Shown one piece after another: positions 34,901 through 46,174 of a stretch of DNA of 64,000 bases. A program made the translations under genes and the position numbers. The notes under the pieces are model-generated. The model searched no databases and was not told where the DNA came from. It was given only the letters and a program-made list of their open reading frames with translations. Each line of letters opens with the position of its first letter. Position 1 is the first letter of the stretch. Source of the stretch: Juglans regia (taxonomy: Eukaryota > Streptophyta > Magnoliopsida > Fagales > Juglandaceae); the NCBI RefSeq assembly GCF_001411555.2, contig NC_049911.1:5402209-5466208 (forward strand), given 5' to 3'.

Positions 34901-37722
34901 ATGCAGGCCGCATGCACCTTATCTCCAAAACTAAAAAATTTGTAATAATTTGCAGAATAGCAGGAACACATTTTACGATTATAAAAGAGAACAAAGACCA
35001 AATAGAGCTTTCCTTTACTCAGACATGGAACCTTTCTCTCCGTGGAAAACAAATCGTTCCTTTAAATGTAGAAAGAAGGTACGTACGTACGTACGTGGTA
35101 ATATATAATAATTATTATGTATTTATTTATATTTTATAATATTAGTGCAGGCTAGGCTAGCTAGGGTACTGATCATACATAAGTTTCAATTTGTAGGTAC
35201 ATCTTTCAACGTGGCATCTCGGGATATTATTCGTATGCAATATTTGAGCGCCTTAAAGGTTGGCCGGAGGTGTCTTTTGGTCAAATAAGAGCCGTTTACA
35301 AGCTTCGAGGGGACAAGTAAATGAATACAAATGTTCATTTTCTGTTAATTTATTCCAAGAGAAATTAAATGACATGATATTAAAAAGTCAATACATAAAA
35401 GCTAGCTAGGTGTATGGTGGTAATAATATATGGTATTTGAAATAAATGGTCAGATTTCGCTACATGGCGCTATCGGATGACAAGCAGAGGATCATGCCAA
35501 CGCAGGAAGATCGGGAAAAAGGACAGGCCCTCGCCTACCCGGAGGCTGTTCTTTTGACTGATACATCAAATCCAGAACTTATGGGAGAGGTACCCTAAAA
35601 TCTCAGTCCTTCTTCGCATTTATATTTCAAAGTTGTTAATTATTTTTTTGTCTTTTTGTTTGACTATATGCATCATGTGTCAAATAAGTCAGTCAATTAA
35701 ATGATCAATCGTCCGGTCCATTAATCATTCAAGTCCTGGTATTTTCTTGGTTTCTCGAATTTTCTTTTTACCAATAAAAAATAAAACAGAAAAATTAACA
35801 ATAAATAAAACAGAAAAATGGCTAAATTATCTGTCTGATGGTTATCTGCATGGCTTCGGGTTACGCAGGTGGATGACAAGTATCAGTACTCGTCGGAGGG
35901 TAAAGATAATAAGGTTCATGGGTGGTTATCCGCTGACCCACCCGTTGGGTTCTGGATCATTACACCCAGTAATGAGTTCCGTTCGGCGGGGCCCATCAAG
36001 CAAGAGCTCACCTCCCATGTGGGCCCTACTGTTCTCTCCGTAAGTCTAGATTATGATCTATTAATATTCCAATGATCTGCATCCTTAAACCTCTGAAATC
36101 CTGATTAACTTATAAATTATATGTTTTATAAATTAATTAGCCGCCTAAGCTGAGCTATAAAAGATCAGAAAATAATTAAGAAAGAACATCTCTGCAACAA
36201 TATCATATAATAATTGCAGAATAAAAATAGTACAATATTTTCAGAATTTCAAAGAAGAACTGCCCCCCATTTCAAAGATATCATTCAGCAAATTTCAAAG
36301 GTTTTAATATATTCAATTATAATGGTAATATATTAATATGACCATGACTGTGATTTGAATGCCTATGTCCAGATGTTCATGAGTACCCATTATGCGGGAG
36401 AGGAACTAAACATGAAATTTGAAAATGGAGAGCCATGGAAAAAAGTTTTTGGTCCTATATTTGTATATCTCAACTCTGTTTCCACAAAGAAGGATCTCCA
36501 AAAACTTTGGGCAGACGCTAAAGACCAGGTATATACAATATAATTAAGCTAATTATTAATTAATTAATTAAGGTGTTGATCTATTCCTACAAAGCCATAT
36601 TTAAAGTGATCTACTTAATTGTATGATCAGATGTTGCGTGAAGTCCAGAGCTGGCCATACAACTTCATTCAATCAGAAGATTTCCCCACGGCCAGTCAAC
36701 GTGGAACTGTCGTCGGTCAATTGGTAGTCCGTGACCGGTATGTACATAGTTTGGTTACAAGAATATATGATTTTCTCCACATGATATGCATGTTAATATC
36801 GAATGACATGACTGAATGCAAAAGCATTAACTTATTTCCACTTAATTTTCATGGTATATTATTAGCTACATGAATGAGAGATCACTACAGTGGGCAGAAT
36901 CTGCTTATGTGGGTTTGGCTGCTCCTGGAGAGGCGGGATCATGGCAAAGAGAAACCAAGGTAAATTTCTCGTATGCATGATTTTTCCCTTGAAGTTAATG
37001 AATTAGGGTGTTTCGATCACACTATTAAGCTATAAAATTTTGTGTATTTTTAGGGTTATCAGTTCTGGACCCAGGCTGACAAGGAGGGACGTTTCCAAAT
37101 AAAAAACGTTCGACCAGGAGACTATAATTTGTATGCGTGGGTCCCTGGTGTTGTTGGGGATTACCAAAATAACACCAAGATTACTATTAAACCAGGTAAC
37201 ATATGATCTACAGAAGCATATATCAATATTGCTAGTTGATAGGAGACCAATTACAACATGAAAAACATGCAGTGCATGGATCACTCTCAGCTTATCGATA
37301 TTGCTAACTTAAATGACATCCAAAAATGCAGGTTCAGAAGTCAAATTGGGTCTAATTGTGTACAGGCCACCGAGAAATGGTCCAACTCTGTGGGAAATTG
37401 GCATTCCTGACCGCACTGCCGCTGAGTTCTATATACCGGACCCAAAGCCAACGCTAACAAACAGATTATATAATAACTCAGAAAAGTTAGTCCTATGACC
37501 AGTAGCCACACATATATATAGATCAAAGCAGCTTCAATCTAAGTAAAATATTATTACTGACTTTTCAATAAATTAACTGGCTGTAGGTTCAGGCAATATG
37601 GCTTATGGGATAGGTATGGAGATCTATATCAGGATCAAGATCTTATCTACACTATCAATGTTAGCGATTATCGGAAAGACTGGTTCTATGCTCAAGTTAC
37701 TAGGTATTTATAATGAGTAATG

Positions 37723-37771
<49 letters not shown>

Positions 37772-38539
37772 TAAGTTGTATAAGTATCGTGTACTCATTT
37801 TGAAAAAGAGGGGGATCCATAATTAAGAGATAAGTTTTTTCATGCGAATCTCATATTTATTCACTTTTTTTAAAAGGAGTACACGACACTTGTATGCAAT
37901 TTGTTCAGTTTTTTTTTTTTTTTTTTTTCCATATAAAGGAGTTGCATGCATGGTTGAATTAATACACATTACATTGCAGGAGTACGAATAATCGAGCATA
38001 TAAAGGAACAACATGGCAGATCAAATTTGAAATAGAAAACGTGAATAAGAACGGAATTTACACACTCCAACTGGCCTTGGCGTCTGCCAATTTTGCTGAA
38101 TTGCAGGTATGGAAAACCACCAATTTTTCATTTCTTCTACACTTCCTTCTCTCATTCTAGAGGCACCAAAACAATATTAATTAAGAATGTTTATTTTCCA
38201 TAGAAAATATAATTACTTCTGAAGCACAATCATTCGGTACCCACCATATTGTTCTCTGTTGATATTTTTCTTATGGAATTCTCGTGATTGCAATTTAAGG
38301 TTCGGTTCAATGACCCAAATGCACAACCAGCTCACTTTTCAACGGGACTTATAGGAAGGGACAATGCCATCGCCAGGCACGGAATTCATGGGTTATATCG
38401 GTTTTACAGCATAAAAGCATCAGGAAATCTATTCCAAGAAGGAAACAATACGATCTATCTTACACAATCCAGGGACGAAACTGTTTTTCAGGGAGTCATG
38501 TATGACTATCTTCGTCTCGAAGGGCCTCCTCAATGGTGA
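31998..38539 (+). CDS. Rhamnogalacturonate lyase, copy 2 (PL4), 16 coding exons
   Basis: Secreted or membrane-anchored pectin lyase, tandem duplicate of copy 1. Exons: 31998-32116, 33308-33377, 34408-34529, 34774-34827, 34956-35078, 35197-35316, 35454-35589, 35869-36039, 36373-36528, 36631-36737, 36866-36959, 37054-37195, 37332-37485, 37587-37703, 37980-38106, 38300-38539; 683 aa. Every intron falls at the same place and phase as in copy 1, and seven coding exons have identical length. Hydrophobic residues 12-31 form a signal or anchor. Lys203 (KFRYMALSDD) and His265 (NKVHGW) are 62 residues apart, matching the 60-residue spacing of the Lys and His I recall for the Aspergillus enzyme. C-terminal domains: FWTQADKEGRFQIKNVRPG, then GLIGRDNAIARHGIHGLY and YDYLRLEGPP. 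This copy looks fully functional. Confidence 0.93.
33890..34110 (-). mobile_element. MITE in intron 2 of lyase copy 2
   Basis: Left end CTCGTTTGTTTTCACAAC and the complement of the right end, CTGGTTTGTTTTTGCAAAG, are inverted repeats. TCTCATCTCATCTGATT and CTCATTTCATCTGATC lie just inside. It is related to the GAGATGAG family in opposite orientation. Confidence 0.6.
34330..34354. repeat. (AT)n microsatellite in intron 2 of lyase copy 2
   Basis: About 12 AT units, 55 bases before exon 3. Confidence 0.8.
34435..34561 (+). repeat. 21-bp exonic sequence duplicated in the following intron
   Basis: A 21-base block of exon 3 (34435-34455, starting TCACTTTGTC) is repeated exactly at 34541-34561, eleven bases into intron 3. 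It includes the bases around AGACCGGCAG. Copy 1 of the gene lacks this. It does not disturb the splice site GG|GTACGT at 34529. Confidence 0.85.
37715..37908. mobile_element. Palindromic MITE (GAGTAATGCT family) in intron 14 of lyase copy 2
   Basis: Starts GAGTAATGCTATATA, then an expanded (AT)n run (37724-37767). Inverted arms CGTGTACTCATTTTGAAAA and AAAAGGAGTACACGACAC surround CATGCGAATCTCATATTTA. The right end before a T-run is approximate. Relatives are at 3203-3367 and 57528-57676. Confidence 0.7.
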
Positions 38540-40063
38540 TCATGGATGCACAATATCATTTTAGGTTTTACTTCCTCTATTGGAAATAAGAAATAACGTA
38601 CACATACATATATAGCAATATTATAGCATCATTTATTGTTGTAAATAGAAGAAGGAAATTATTTGCTACATTGCAAGGCCAACCATTAGCCTTGCATTGT
38701 GAGTCCAAAAGTACAATAAACTTTGTGCTTACTGTACCATCCCCACCTATCATTTTAGAGATCATGTCTTCTTCTATAATTTATATATATATTTCCAACA
38801 CTTCATTTATTTTTCAAATTTGTAACGAAATCATATATATAATGAATCTTGTAGTATAAGTAAATCCCTACTCAGAAAGTTAAATTATATTTATAATTAG
38901 ATTGTTTTGGATAATTGATTTGGTGATTTGCTCATGACTTTATGTAAACTCTATTGTCCCCGAGTAGGGTTTCTACCTGCCCCTAGTGCGTGGATTTTTC
39001 TGTTTTCTACATCTTCGTCCCAAATCATACAAATTTATAACCAGAAACAATTAAAGTCAGTAGTGATCTAGGTTATCATTTTTCATAGATAATTCGACCG
39101 ACAACTTTAGAGTCGCAACAATAATTTTTAGGAAAGCGTCAATTTTGTCTAAAATGAGTTTTTGTTCCCAAGACAATTCGACCGACAACTTTAGAGTCGC
39201 AACAATAATTTTTATTGGGACGAAACAATTCTTTCCTAAATATTTTTTGAAGGGAAAATCTTCCATTTGAACCAAACGAAACCATTTGAACAAGAAAATG
39301 CAAAGCAGTTTGCTCAAATTAATGTTCCCTCGTTGGAATTGTGTATGTTATGTGTTATGTTCAAATGGTTTAGTTTATGTACGAACACATATTTTGTCGT
39401 TTGAATGATCTTACCTTATCCTTCAAGTAAAAGAATTGATGTTGAGAATTCTTCTATATATTGCACTCTTTCAAACATTATGCTAGTTGGTCCGAATGTT
39501 CATATGGGTATTATCTCTATTCAAGCAATAAATTATTTCGTTCAAATAGTAATATAGAACATTTGTTTCAACACGTAATATTGATGCATTCGAATGGAAA
39601 GGACAAGATCTTTGCAAAGTACTAATAGAGAAGATGGAGAATGGATGAGATCAGAAATTGAAAGGGCAAATGAGGGTTTCATTTCTAGAGAGGGGAAAAG
39701 GTAGGCTAGCGTTTGATGGTTTAGAAGGAATGAAGAGGAAAGAATGGGAAACTTTAAAAGAATAGAGCTCGTGTGGCCTTTAATAAGACACTTGTATTGC
39801 CCCCTATGACAAGGCAATACAAGAGTCCAACATTGCTTAATTAAGTGAAACACTTGTATTAATCTCATATATAAAGTCAACATTATGCCACACTATAACT
39901 TGAACAAAATATGCACTAAAAAATTTAAAAAATATGTTATTAATTTTTACATTACGATCATATTTACAAGTTTAAATTTACAATTATGGTAAAAAAACAT
40001 GTTTTTGGTCACTTTTGGACCCATCAATAATTTTTGCACACAGAGAGCCATAGGCACTATTGA
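38540..40063. other. Intergenic, no gene seen
   Basis: 3' flank of the second lyase gene and the left side of the solo-LTR insertion. Apart from the 40-bp direct repeat at 39091/39175 I see nothing coding. Confidence 0.5.
39091..39214. repeat. 40-bp direct repeat, 84-bp period
   Basis: The same 40 bases, starting AATTCGACCGACAAC and ending CAATAATTTTTA, occur at 39091-39130 and 39175-39214 with no mismatch, separated by 44 unrelated bases. Confidence 0.85.
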
Positions 40064-40068
40064 TGTGG

Positions 40069-42257
40069 TGTGGCGCCCCCGACCCCCATGTATGGGAACA
40101 CGAGAATCGAGACACCCAGATGATGACAACATGGTCACGCATCTCAACGATAGTGCCAAGTGTGTGTACATGCAACAGTGTACAATAAACAATATATCGG
40201 ATAATTTAAATAAGTCAACTAAGTACCAGAATTTTTAATATAAATTTAACATAAGTAAAACGATTAAAAATAGTTATACAGTATCCCAAAATAAAATATA
40301 ATACAATGCTAAATACAAAATCGAGTAATCTCATATCACTCCTCGGGCAGAGCCGAATCCTTAGGCTCACCCTTAGCATAATCTGCATCAAAATCTGCGT
40401 TACTATAAAATGGTACCGCATGTAAGTATAATCCAAACAACTCACAAGAATAAAAATGCATTAATGCAACCAACATGCATGCATATGATGAAATATGCAT
40501 TATGCCCAAAACATCATTTTCTCCAAAAATTAATATTTTCCAACGCACGCCTAAATCCCATTTGGCCCAAAATATTTCCATAAAAACATTTTCCCAGAAA
40601 ATGTTTCAAAAACAATAATCCATCATTTTCCTAGAAAATGATTCACACAAAATTCTTATCCAACACACGCTATTTTCACAGAAAATAGTCCGATAATCTA
40701 TTTTACCGTATGCACCATGATCTCCCCTAGGGACCATCTGCACACCTTGGCTCCCTTCGCCACGCGAAGTAACGAGCGATGCCTAGTTCCGCGCCCAGTG
40801 CGTACATGGCTAAGCATCCTCTAGCCCCCGCCAGCAGATGGGCCACGGAATCGGCACAAGAACGTTATCATCTCTTCCGATCCCATTGTTGCCCAGCGAC
40901 AACCCAGGGGACGTCACTTAGTATATTCAGCTCCCGAGTGACCAGAGGAGCTCTCCCGAGATAATGCCCCATCTCGACTTGAGGTCGTGATACACACGCA
41001 CCCAAAAATCCTTTCTCATATGAAAATTTAATTTTCAATAAACACATGAACATGAATGCAATTACACGAAAACCCAGTTTTTATTTACAAACATGATCAT
41101 GCGTGCAAATATGCAATGTACATGAAACGTCTCAGTATCCAACATCCAACAATTCACAACACAGTCCAAAACACACAAACAACTTCATCCTCCAATCCAT
41201 CTGACCCCCTTACTCCTCGGACTCAGTCCGGCATAACCAACCAAATCATAGTGAAATGAGTTAGTGTAAAAATATATTTAAATCACGAAAGTTCTTTGGA
41301 AAAATACTTACAGTGCTATATTATAATTTCTAAAGGATCACGGAGCTGCAAGAAGTGGCAACACAACAATAGAACAGTGCCAAATGCATTGTGGCCGTGG
41401 GTCTCAAATACCCATTTTTGAATAGGGACAAACCAAGATCCGAGATTGCTAGGGAAGGGTTTAGGGATGTCGGTGAAGCTAATGGTGATGGTGGTTGGCC
41501 GTGGGTGGCAGCGTAAAGGGCGGTTGAAGACCAAAAAGTCCAAAACGAAAATAGAGTTGGATGTACTTCACTGGTGACAGATCGGAGCTGAGAATGGGTG
41601 CATTAGATTGCTAAGAGGTCGATGATGATGTGGTTAGAAAATGGTGGCCGGAGGTGGCATGACGGCGGCGCAATGGCATAAGGAATGCCGCGGCTAGAAG
41701 CTGTGTGCGGGAGCTAACGACAAAGCTAGAGGAGCTGGGAATGGAGGGAGGTGGTCGCCAACCGGTGGGGAAGCGAATGGTAGGCGCGGTGACGGACACC
41801 AGTGGCACATGGCGGCGCTGTGGGTGGAGGGGAAAAACGGACGGGGGAGAGAAGAGAGCATGTCGCGGGGATAGAGAAAGAAGAAAAGAAATGGGGAAAA
41901 AGAGAAGGAGTAGAAAGAAAAAGAGGAAAAGAAAAATGGAGGGAAATAAATGAGGTCCAATTCTCATATCTTGAACCACAAAAATGATCTAACGAAAAAA
42001 ATTTCAAAATTAGAAGTTAAATAAAATAATTTAAACGTAGTGATTAAGTTAAAATAAAATAATTAAGCCCAACAATAAATAATTTAAAATGAAAAGCAAT
42101 TTAAATGCATAACCATAATTAATACTAAGATTGCAAATCAAAATAATTTTCACAAATAAAAAATCATAAAAATAAACCAACTAAAAATATGATAGACTTA
42201 AAACAAGAGAACTAATATTTAATTTTAAAAAAATAGACTAAAATACGAGGTGTTACA
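40069..42257 (-). mobile_element. Solo LTR, 2.19 kb, probably Ty3-gypsy (TGTAACACC family)
   Basis: Read on the - strand it begins TGTAACACCTCGTATTTTAG and ends GGGGGCGCCACA. The 5-bp repeat TGTGG flanks it (40064-40068 and 42258-42262). A core of about 230 bp (40740-40995) matches, in reverse, 62025-62280 in another LTR, and the terminal 40 bases match 42843 onward. No internal domain, PBS or PPT accompanies it, so it is a solo LTR. LTRs with TGT-ACACC ends over 2 kb suggest a chromovirus such as Tekay; that lineage is inferred. ORFs inside are low-complexity artefacts. Confidence 0.8.
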
Positions 42258-42399
42258 TGTGGGAAGGTGGCGGGGCGGATGAGGGGTTCACCCTTACCAG
42301 CTGGACGCCAAGGCGAGGGATCCCGGCCCTGCATCCCCGAGGGTGTGGTGTGGGAGTGAAAACTCCAATAAAGGGGTCTGTTTATACGTGATATATACA
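42258..42399. other. GC-rich segment of unknown origin
   Basis: About 110 bases rich in GGCGGGG and CCCCGAGGG right after the solo LTR's target duplication. Part of its homologous left side is at 40030-40063. No product recognised. Confidence 0.3.
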
Positions 42400-43923
42400 A
42401 GGTGGAAGCTGTTGTGAAGGATCGCTCTTTGTCTTTTTGAACGATCTCTTTTTCAATGTAGGAATTTTACATGGTTTATATGCTTTAAAGCCAAATTGAA
42501 GAAGCTGCTGAATGGAGTGATTGGTTTTACATGTCTTATATATTCGAGCTTGAGTTGATTCATTTTTTATTCATTAGTTTCGATGGCTTTTGAGCTACAC
42601 TCCCAAATATTTCCCACCTTGATCCTAAACCTAATTACAACCCTTGAAAAGTTCTTTTGATTCGTGTTATGCATGTGATCTCAGTGGTAGAGAATGAGAA
42701 GATATGCAAGCCTATGGTAGATCATTTCCATTGGAATGAGATTGAGCGAAACACATACCCTTCAAACACATGAGAGTCGAGTGTTTATTTCCGTGAGGGT
42801 CTACGTATTTAGTTTACTCCATCTTCGAGTGAAAATGCTTACTGTGATACCTCGTATTTTAGTGCATTTTAACTAAATGATTATTTTAATTAATTTAAAT
42901 ATTGGGTCTCTTGTTTTAAAATTTATTGGGTTTCTCGTTGGTTTATTTCATGATTTTTTTAATTTGTGAAAATTATTTTGATATGCTTTTTTAATATATT
43001 AATTATTATTATGCATTTAAATTGTTCTTTTATTTAAATTAGTTGTTTGTGGGTTTTAAAATTATTGTGTTGTTAGATTTGATTATTTTATTTTACTTAG
43101 TCTTTGTGTTTAAATTATTTTATTTAAATTTATGTTTTGAAATAATTTTCATTGGATCATTTTGTGACTCAAGATGTGAGGATTGAACCTCATTTCTTTC
43201 CCTCACTTTTTATTTTTCCTTTTATTTTTCTCTTCTTTTTCTTTTCCTTCTTTATTTTTTTCTTCTTATTTCTCCCCTGCTTCTCTTCCCGTGCGCGACG
43301 TCCCTCTCTCCCTCTTCCCGTGCATTTTCTTCTTCTCCACCCAGCCACCGCCGCGCGCCGCCGTGTACCTCACCACCCTTCCCATTCTCTTCTCCATCGT
43401 TTTATGGTATCGCAGATTTTGATGTAGATAAGGATGACGAGCCTTAGGCTTTGGCTCTGTTGGAAGAGCGATCTGGGATTGCTCTCGTGTATCGAGATTT
43501 ATTTTCCTACTCGTTTATGTATTTGTCTTTTGTAATATATTTTGGGATAACTGTATAACTTTTTAAAGGTAATTTATTTTGGATATTTGCATTTAAATTT
43601 CTGGTACTTAGTTGACTTATTTATATTAACCGCTACGACTTTTGTTGTGCACTGTTACAATTGCACACACTTGAGCACTTATCGTTGGGATGTGTGATCT
43701 GTGTTGTCATCATCCCGACGTCACGATTCTTGCGTTTCTGTACGTAGGAGTCGGGGCGTCACACTTACTAAGTAATTTTAATTTGATTAAGAATGTTCAT
43801 GATATGTTATGAGTTTTTAAGAGCTTGGTTGTTCTTTATTGATGGTGTAGCAACCTTGGTGTTTTTGGGAAAGTGAATTTGAGTTTTGCCCGAGGACAAG
43901 CAAAACTTAAGTGTGGGGGAATT
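42400..43923 (+). mobile_element. Decayed Ty3-gypsy internal remnant
   Basis: Flanking DNA of the 42843-43763 solo LTR continues across the insertion. At 43885-43923 is a block I recall from plant gypsy elements just before the 3' LTR: GAGGACAAGCAAAACTTAAG followed by the purine tract GTGTGGGGGAA. No intact ORF remains. Its left edge is not defined. Confidence 0.45.
42843..43763 (+). mobile_element. Solo LTR, 921 bp, same family, internally shortened
   Basis: It begins TGTGATACCTCGTATTTTAG and ends GTCGGGGCGTCACA, matching the - strand reading of 40069-42257 at both termini. The 5-bp repeat CTTAC flanks it (42838-42842 and 43764-43768). The middle of the long copy, including the conserved 230-bp core, is missing. 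It lies in opposite orientation to, and 585 bp from, the first solo LTR. Confidence 0.8.
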
Positions 43924-44231
43924 TGATGAGAATGCAAAGTGTCATATTTTTCTCCCTTAATGTTTAGTCTTTTATACTTATTTGGTGCTTAAATGTACTC
44001 ATTATTCTTATATTTTTATTTAGGAAGCAAATGGAATCGTTTAATACAAAACGAAGTTAATTGGGCAGTTCTGGATAGTTTCAACACTTCTTAGTAATCT
44101 GGGCATAACGCTCTCATCCGAGCTCCGATTGAGCTGATTCAAGATTCTCTGGAATACCAAGAAAAATATATACAACTTTCATGTTTTGAGTTTTGAAATA
44201 TACTGATAGGAACCAAGGTGGGCCTACTCTT

Positions 44232-44420
44232 AAAGATCCTTTGCAAGTTCCAGATGGGTCAATTACAAGATCAAGGGTCAAGAAGATCAAGGAAACAATG
44301 CAAGGATTGGTGCAATCCACTTGAGATGAAGCCAGCAAGAGCACAACACTCAAGATGGGTCTGAAAGAAGAAGAACCAGTTTTGATCCACTTGATTCAAA
44401 CTGTGGAAGACATGACTTAG
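44232..44420 (+). pseudogene. Gypsy polyprotein C-terminal relic
   Basis: The frame reads KDPLQVPDGSITRSRVKK, then a Trp-to-stop (TGA) inside STxDEASKS, then KMGLKEEEPVLIHLIQTVED and a final TAG. The phrase PxGxITRSRxKKxKE is common at the end of plant gypsy polyproteins. It overlaps what the termini suggest is an LTR, which needs explaining. Confidence 0.55.
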
Positions 44421-45228
44421 AGATACGGCCTATTGTTATTGGAGGCTTCTAATTTGGTTAAATGATTTATTTTATTTGTTTAAAATAAGTAGGTTTGAAG
44501 ATGCTTAGCCCACATGTCTTATTTCTTATGAACTATGTTTTTTGGAAGGCCTTGCATTTTGGCCAATGGCTTATTTGGAAAGTTATTTTTTAGGAACTAG
44601 GGTTTCATCAATTTATTGTAGGGGTTACTGTAGCCGCGCGTATTGTAGCTGGTACTGTTCATCAAGGGTAATTTTGAATAAAAGGGGCTTTATTTTGGTT
44701 AGGATTTTGATTAGGTTTGGTTTTAAAAACTCTTTGTAGCCTCATTTGAGGGGTTAGATAATATTGAATTTTATTTGTGAGTTGAGTTTTCTCCTCTTGT
44801 TCTTGATTGAACTCTTGAACTTATCAAAAGTAAATCACAACCTTTGTGGCGTTCTTCTTTTGTAATCTGGGTTCTTGAGACGGGTTCTTCAACGGGTCTA
44901 GATTTTAATATAATCTAGGTTCTTGAAACAAGTTCTCATCGGGTCTAGGTTCTCTATCCGTTGACTTGATTTTGACTTTCTTGGAGAGTTTTCGAATTGA
45001 CTATGGGTTCAAGGGAATTCATTCCCACGGGTTTATATCATATACTATCTGCATAAATGTCTAAATATGGCTTGAAGTTGACGCACCTGCACTACTGACG
45101 TTTCAGAATGTTGGGCCTTATCGTGCAATTCAAATATGCGATTTAATTGCAGATGTTTTGGAGATTTGGTGCACGAAAGTTACAACTGGAAAACACCATT
45201 TTCCTAGTTATAAAATGAAGACTCTATT

Positions 45229-45287
45229 TTATTTTTAATATTTCTCTTAATTAAGTTTTATTTTTAATATTTCTCTTAATTAAGTCA
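45229..45287 (+). repeat. Tandem duplication, about 30 bp
   Basis: TTTTATTTTTAATATTTCTC plus CTTAATTAAG-type continuation is repeated twice head-to-tail without change, inside the probable gypsy LTR. Confidence 0.8.
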
Positions 45288-46174
45288 GATTTGGATATGG
45301 TTATTTGAGGATAATGCTTAGTATATTTTAAGAGATTTAATAGGATTCTAATAAGGGGCATGGACGTGTAAAAGAGGAAAAAAATTATCATACTAGGGCA
45401 GCTCTCTCCCCTTTTCTCTAACTCCTCATTCCAGATTTTAGGATGGTTTTGTGTGGCTAAACTTTCATAATTGGTCGAAGGAAACGGAAACCTCGGAATC
45501 AATAAAAATGTGAGATCTGATTTGTTTTTAGTATTCAATTTATGCTTTGAGTATTGAATCCGTAATTTATTATTCATTGCAATCTACTATTAGATTAGAC
45601 ATCAAATCCGTAATTGTTTGATCCTCTCTAATTTGTGAAGCAACTAAGATTTGATGATTTGTTGCGTCAGAAATTATTAGATCTTAGGAAGAACGCTCGA
45701 CGAAATTAAATGCAACCGCTTGTGCTTGTGTTATTTAGCTTCATCGATCTCTCTAATTTTTAAAGTTGCTAATAGATTAAACCCTTAGCGCTTGTCTTGG
45801 GTTGTTTAGTGGTTAAGGTTAATTAGATCGCTTATTTTCTAATTAACTATGACTAAGGAGATATAGTAAAATAATTTCAACGGTGAATATTCAAAGTATG
45901 AATTAATATATATTTGCATCGATGATCAGTTGTAAAATTCCGATGGTGGATGTTGACTTAGACCAAGATTTGTCATTTTGATTGATTTTGATACTTTAAT
46001 TTGAATTGTTTCTTAGTTGTTCTTTTTAAAAAAAATTTCGTTATACTCAAAGCCCCCCAATCCTTGTTCACATAGTATACAACTAGGCTAAATACTCTCC
46101 GTGGGAACGATCCTTACTTGCACTACAACAAGTATTTTTAGGAGTATAGGTTTTATTTTTGATTGCCTACGACA

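Larger units (their letters stand above)
43924..46174 (+). mobile_element. Probable gypsy 3' LTR, about 2.25 kb
   Basis: It starts TGATGAGAATGCAAAGTG right after the purine tract and could end at GCCTACGACA (46174), giving TG...CA ends. It contains a short coding relic at 44232-44420 and a U5-like end (GGGAACGATCCTTACTTGC). The matching 5' LTR is outside the window or lost. End points are inferred from termini and not from a second copy. Confidence 0.4.

Noticed and set aside
37724..37767. AT run as an origin or regulatory element
   Set aside because: A simple microsatellite expansion at the tip of a MITE inside an intron.
39091..39214. CRISPR-like array
   Set aside because: Only two repeats, in a plant nuclear context; a simple direct duplication.
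41611..42007. Overlapping ORFs of 82-122 aa on both strands
   Set aside because: They lie within a solo LTR, are pyrimidine/purine-biased low complexity (Phe/Ser/Leu-rich or Lys/Arg-rich), overlap in several frames and have no motif.
43152..43427. ORF rich in Phe and Ser (91 aa)
   Set aside because: T-rich part of the 921-bp solo LTR; the corresponding strand of the longer LTR shows the same bias without a conserved frame.
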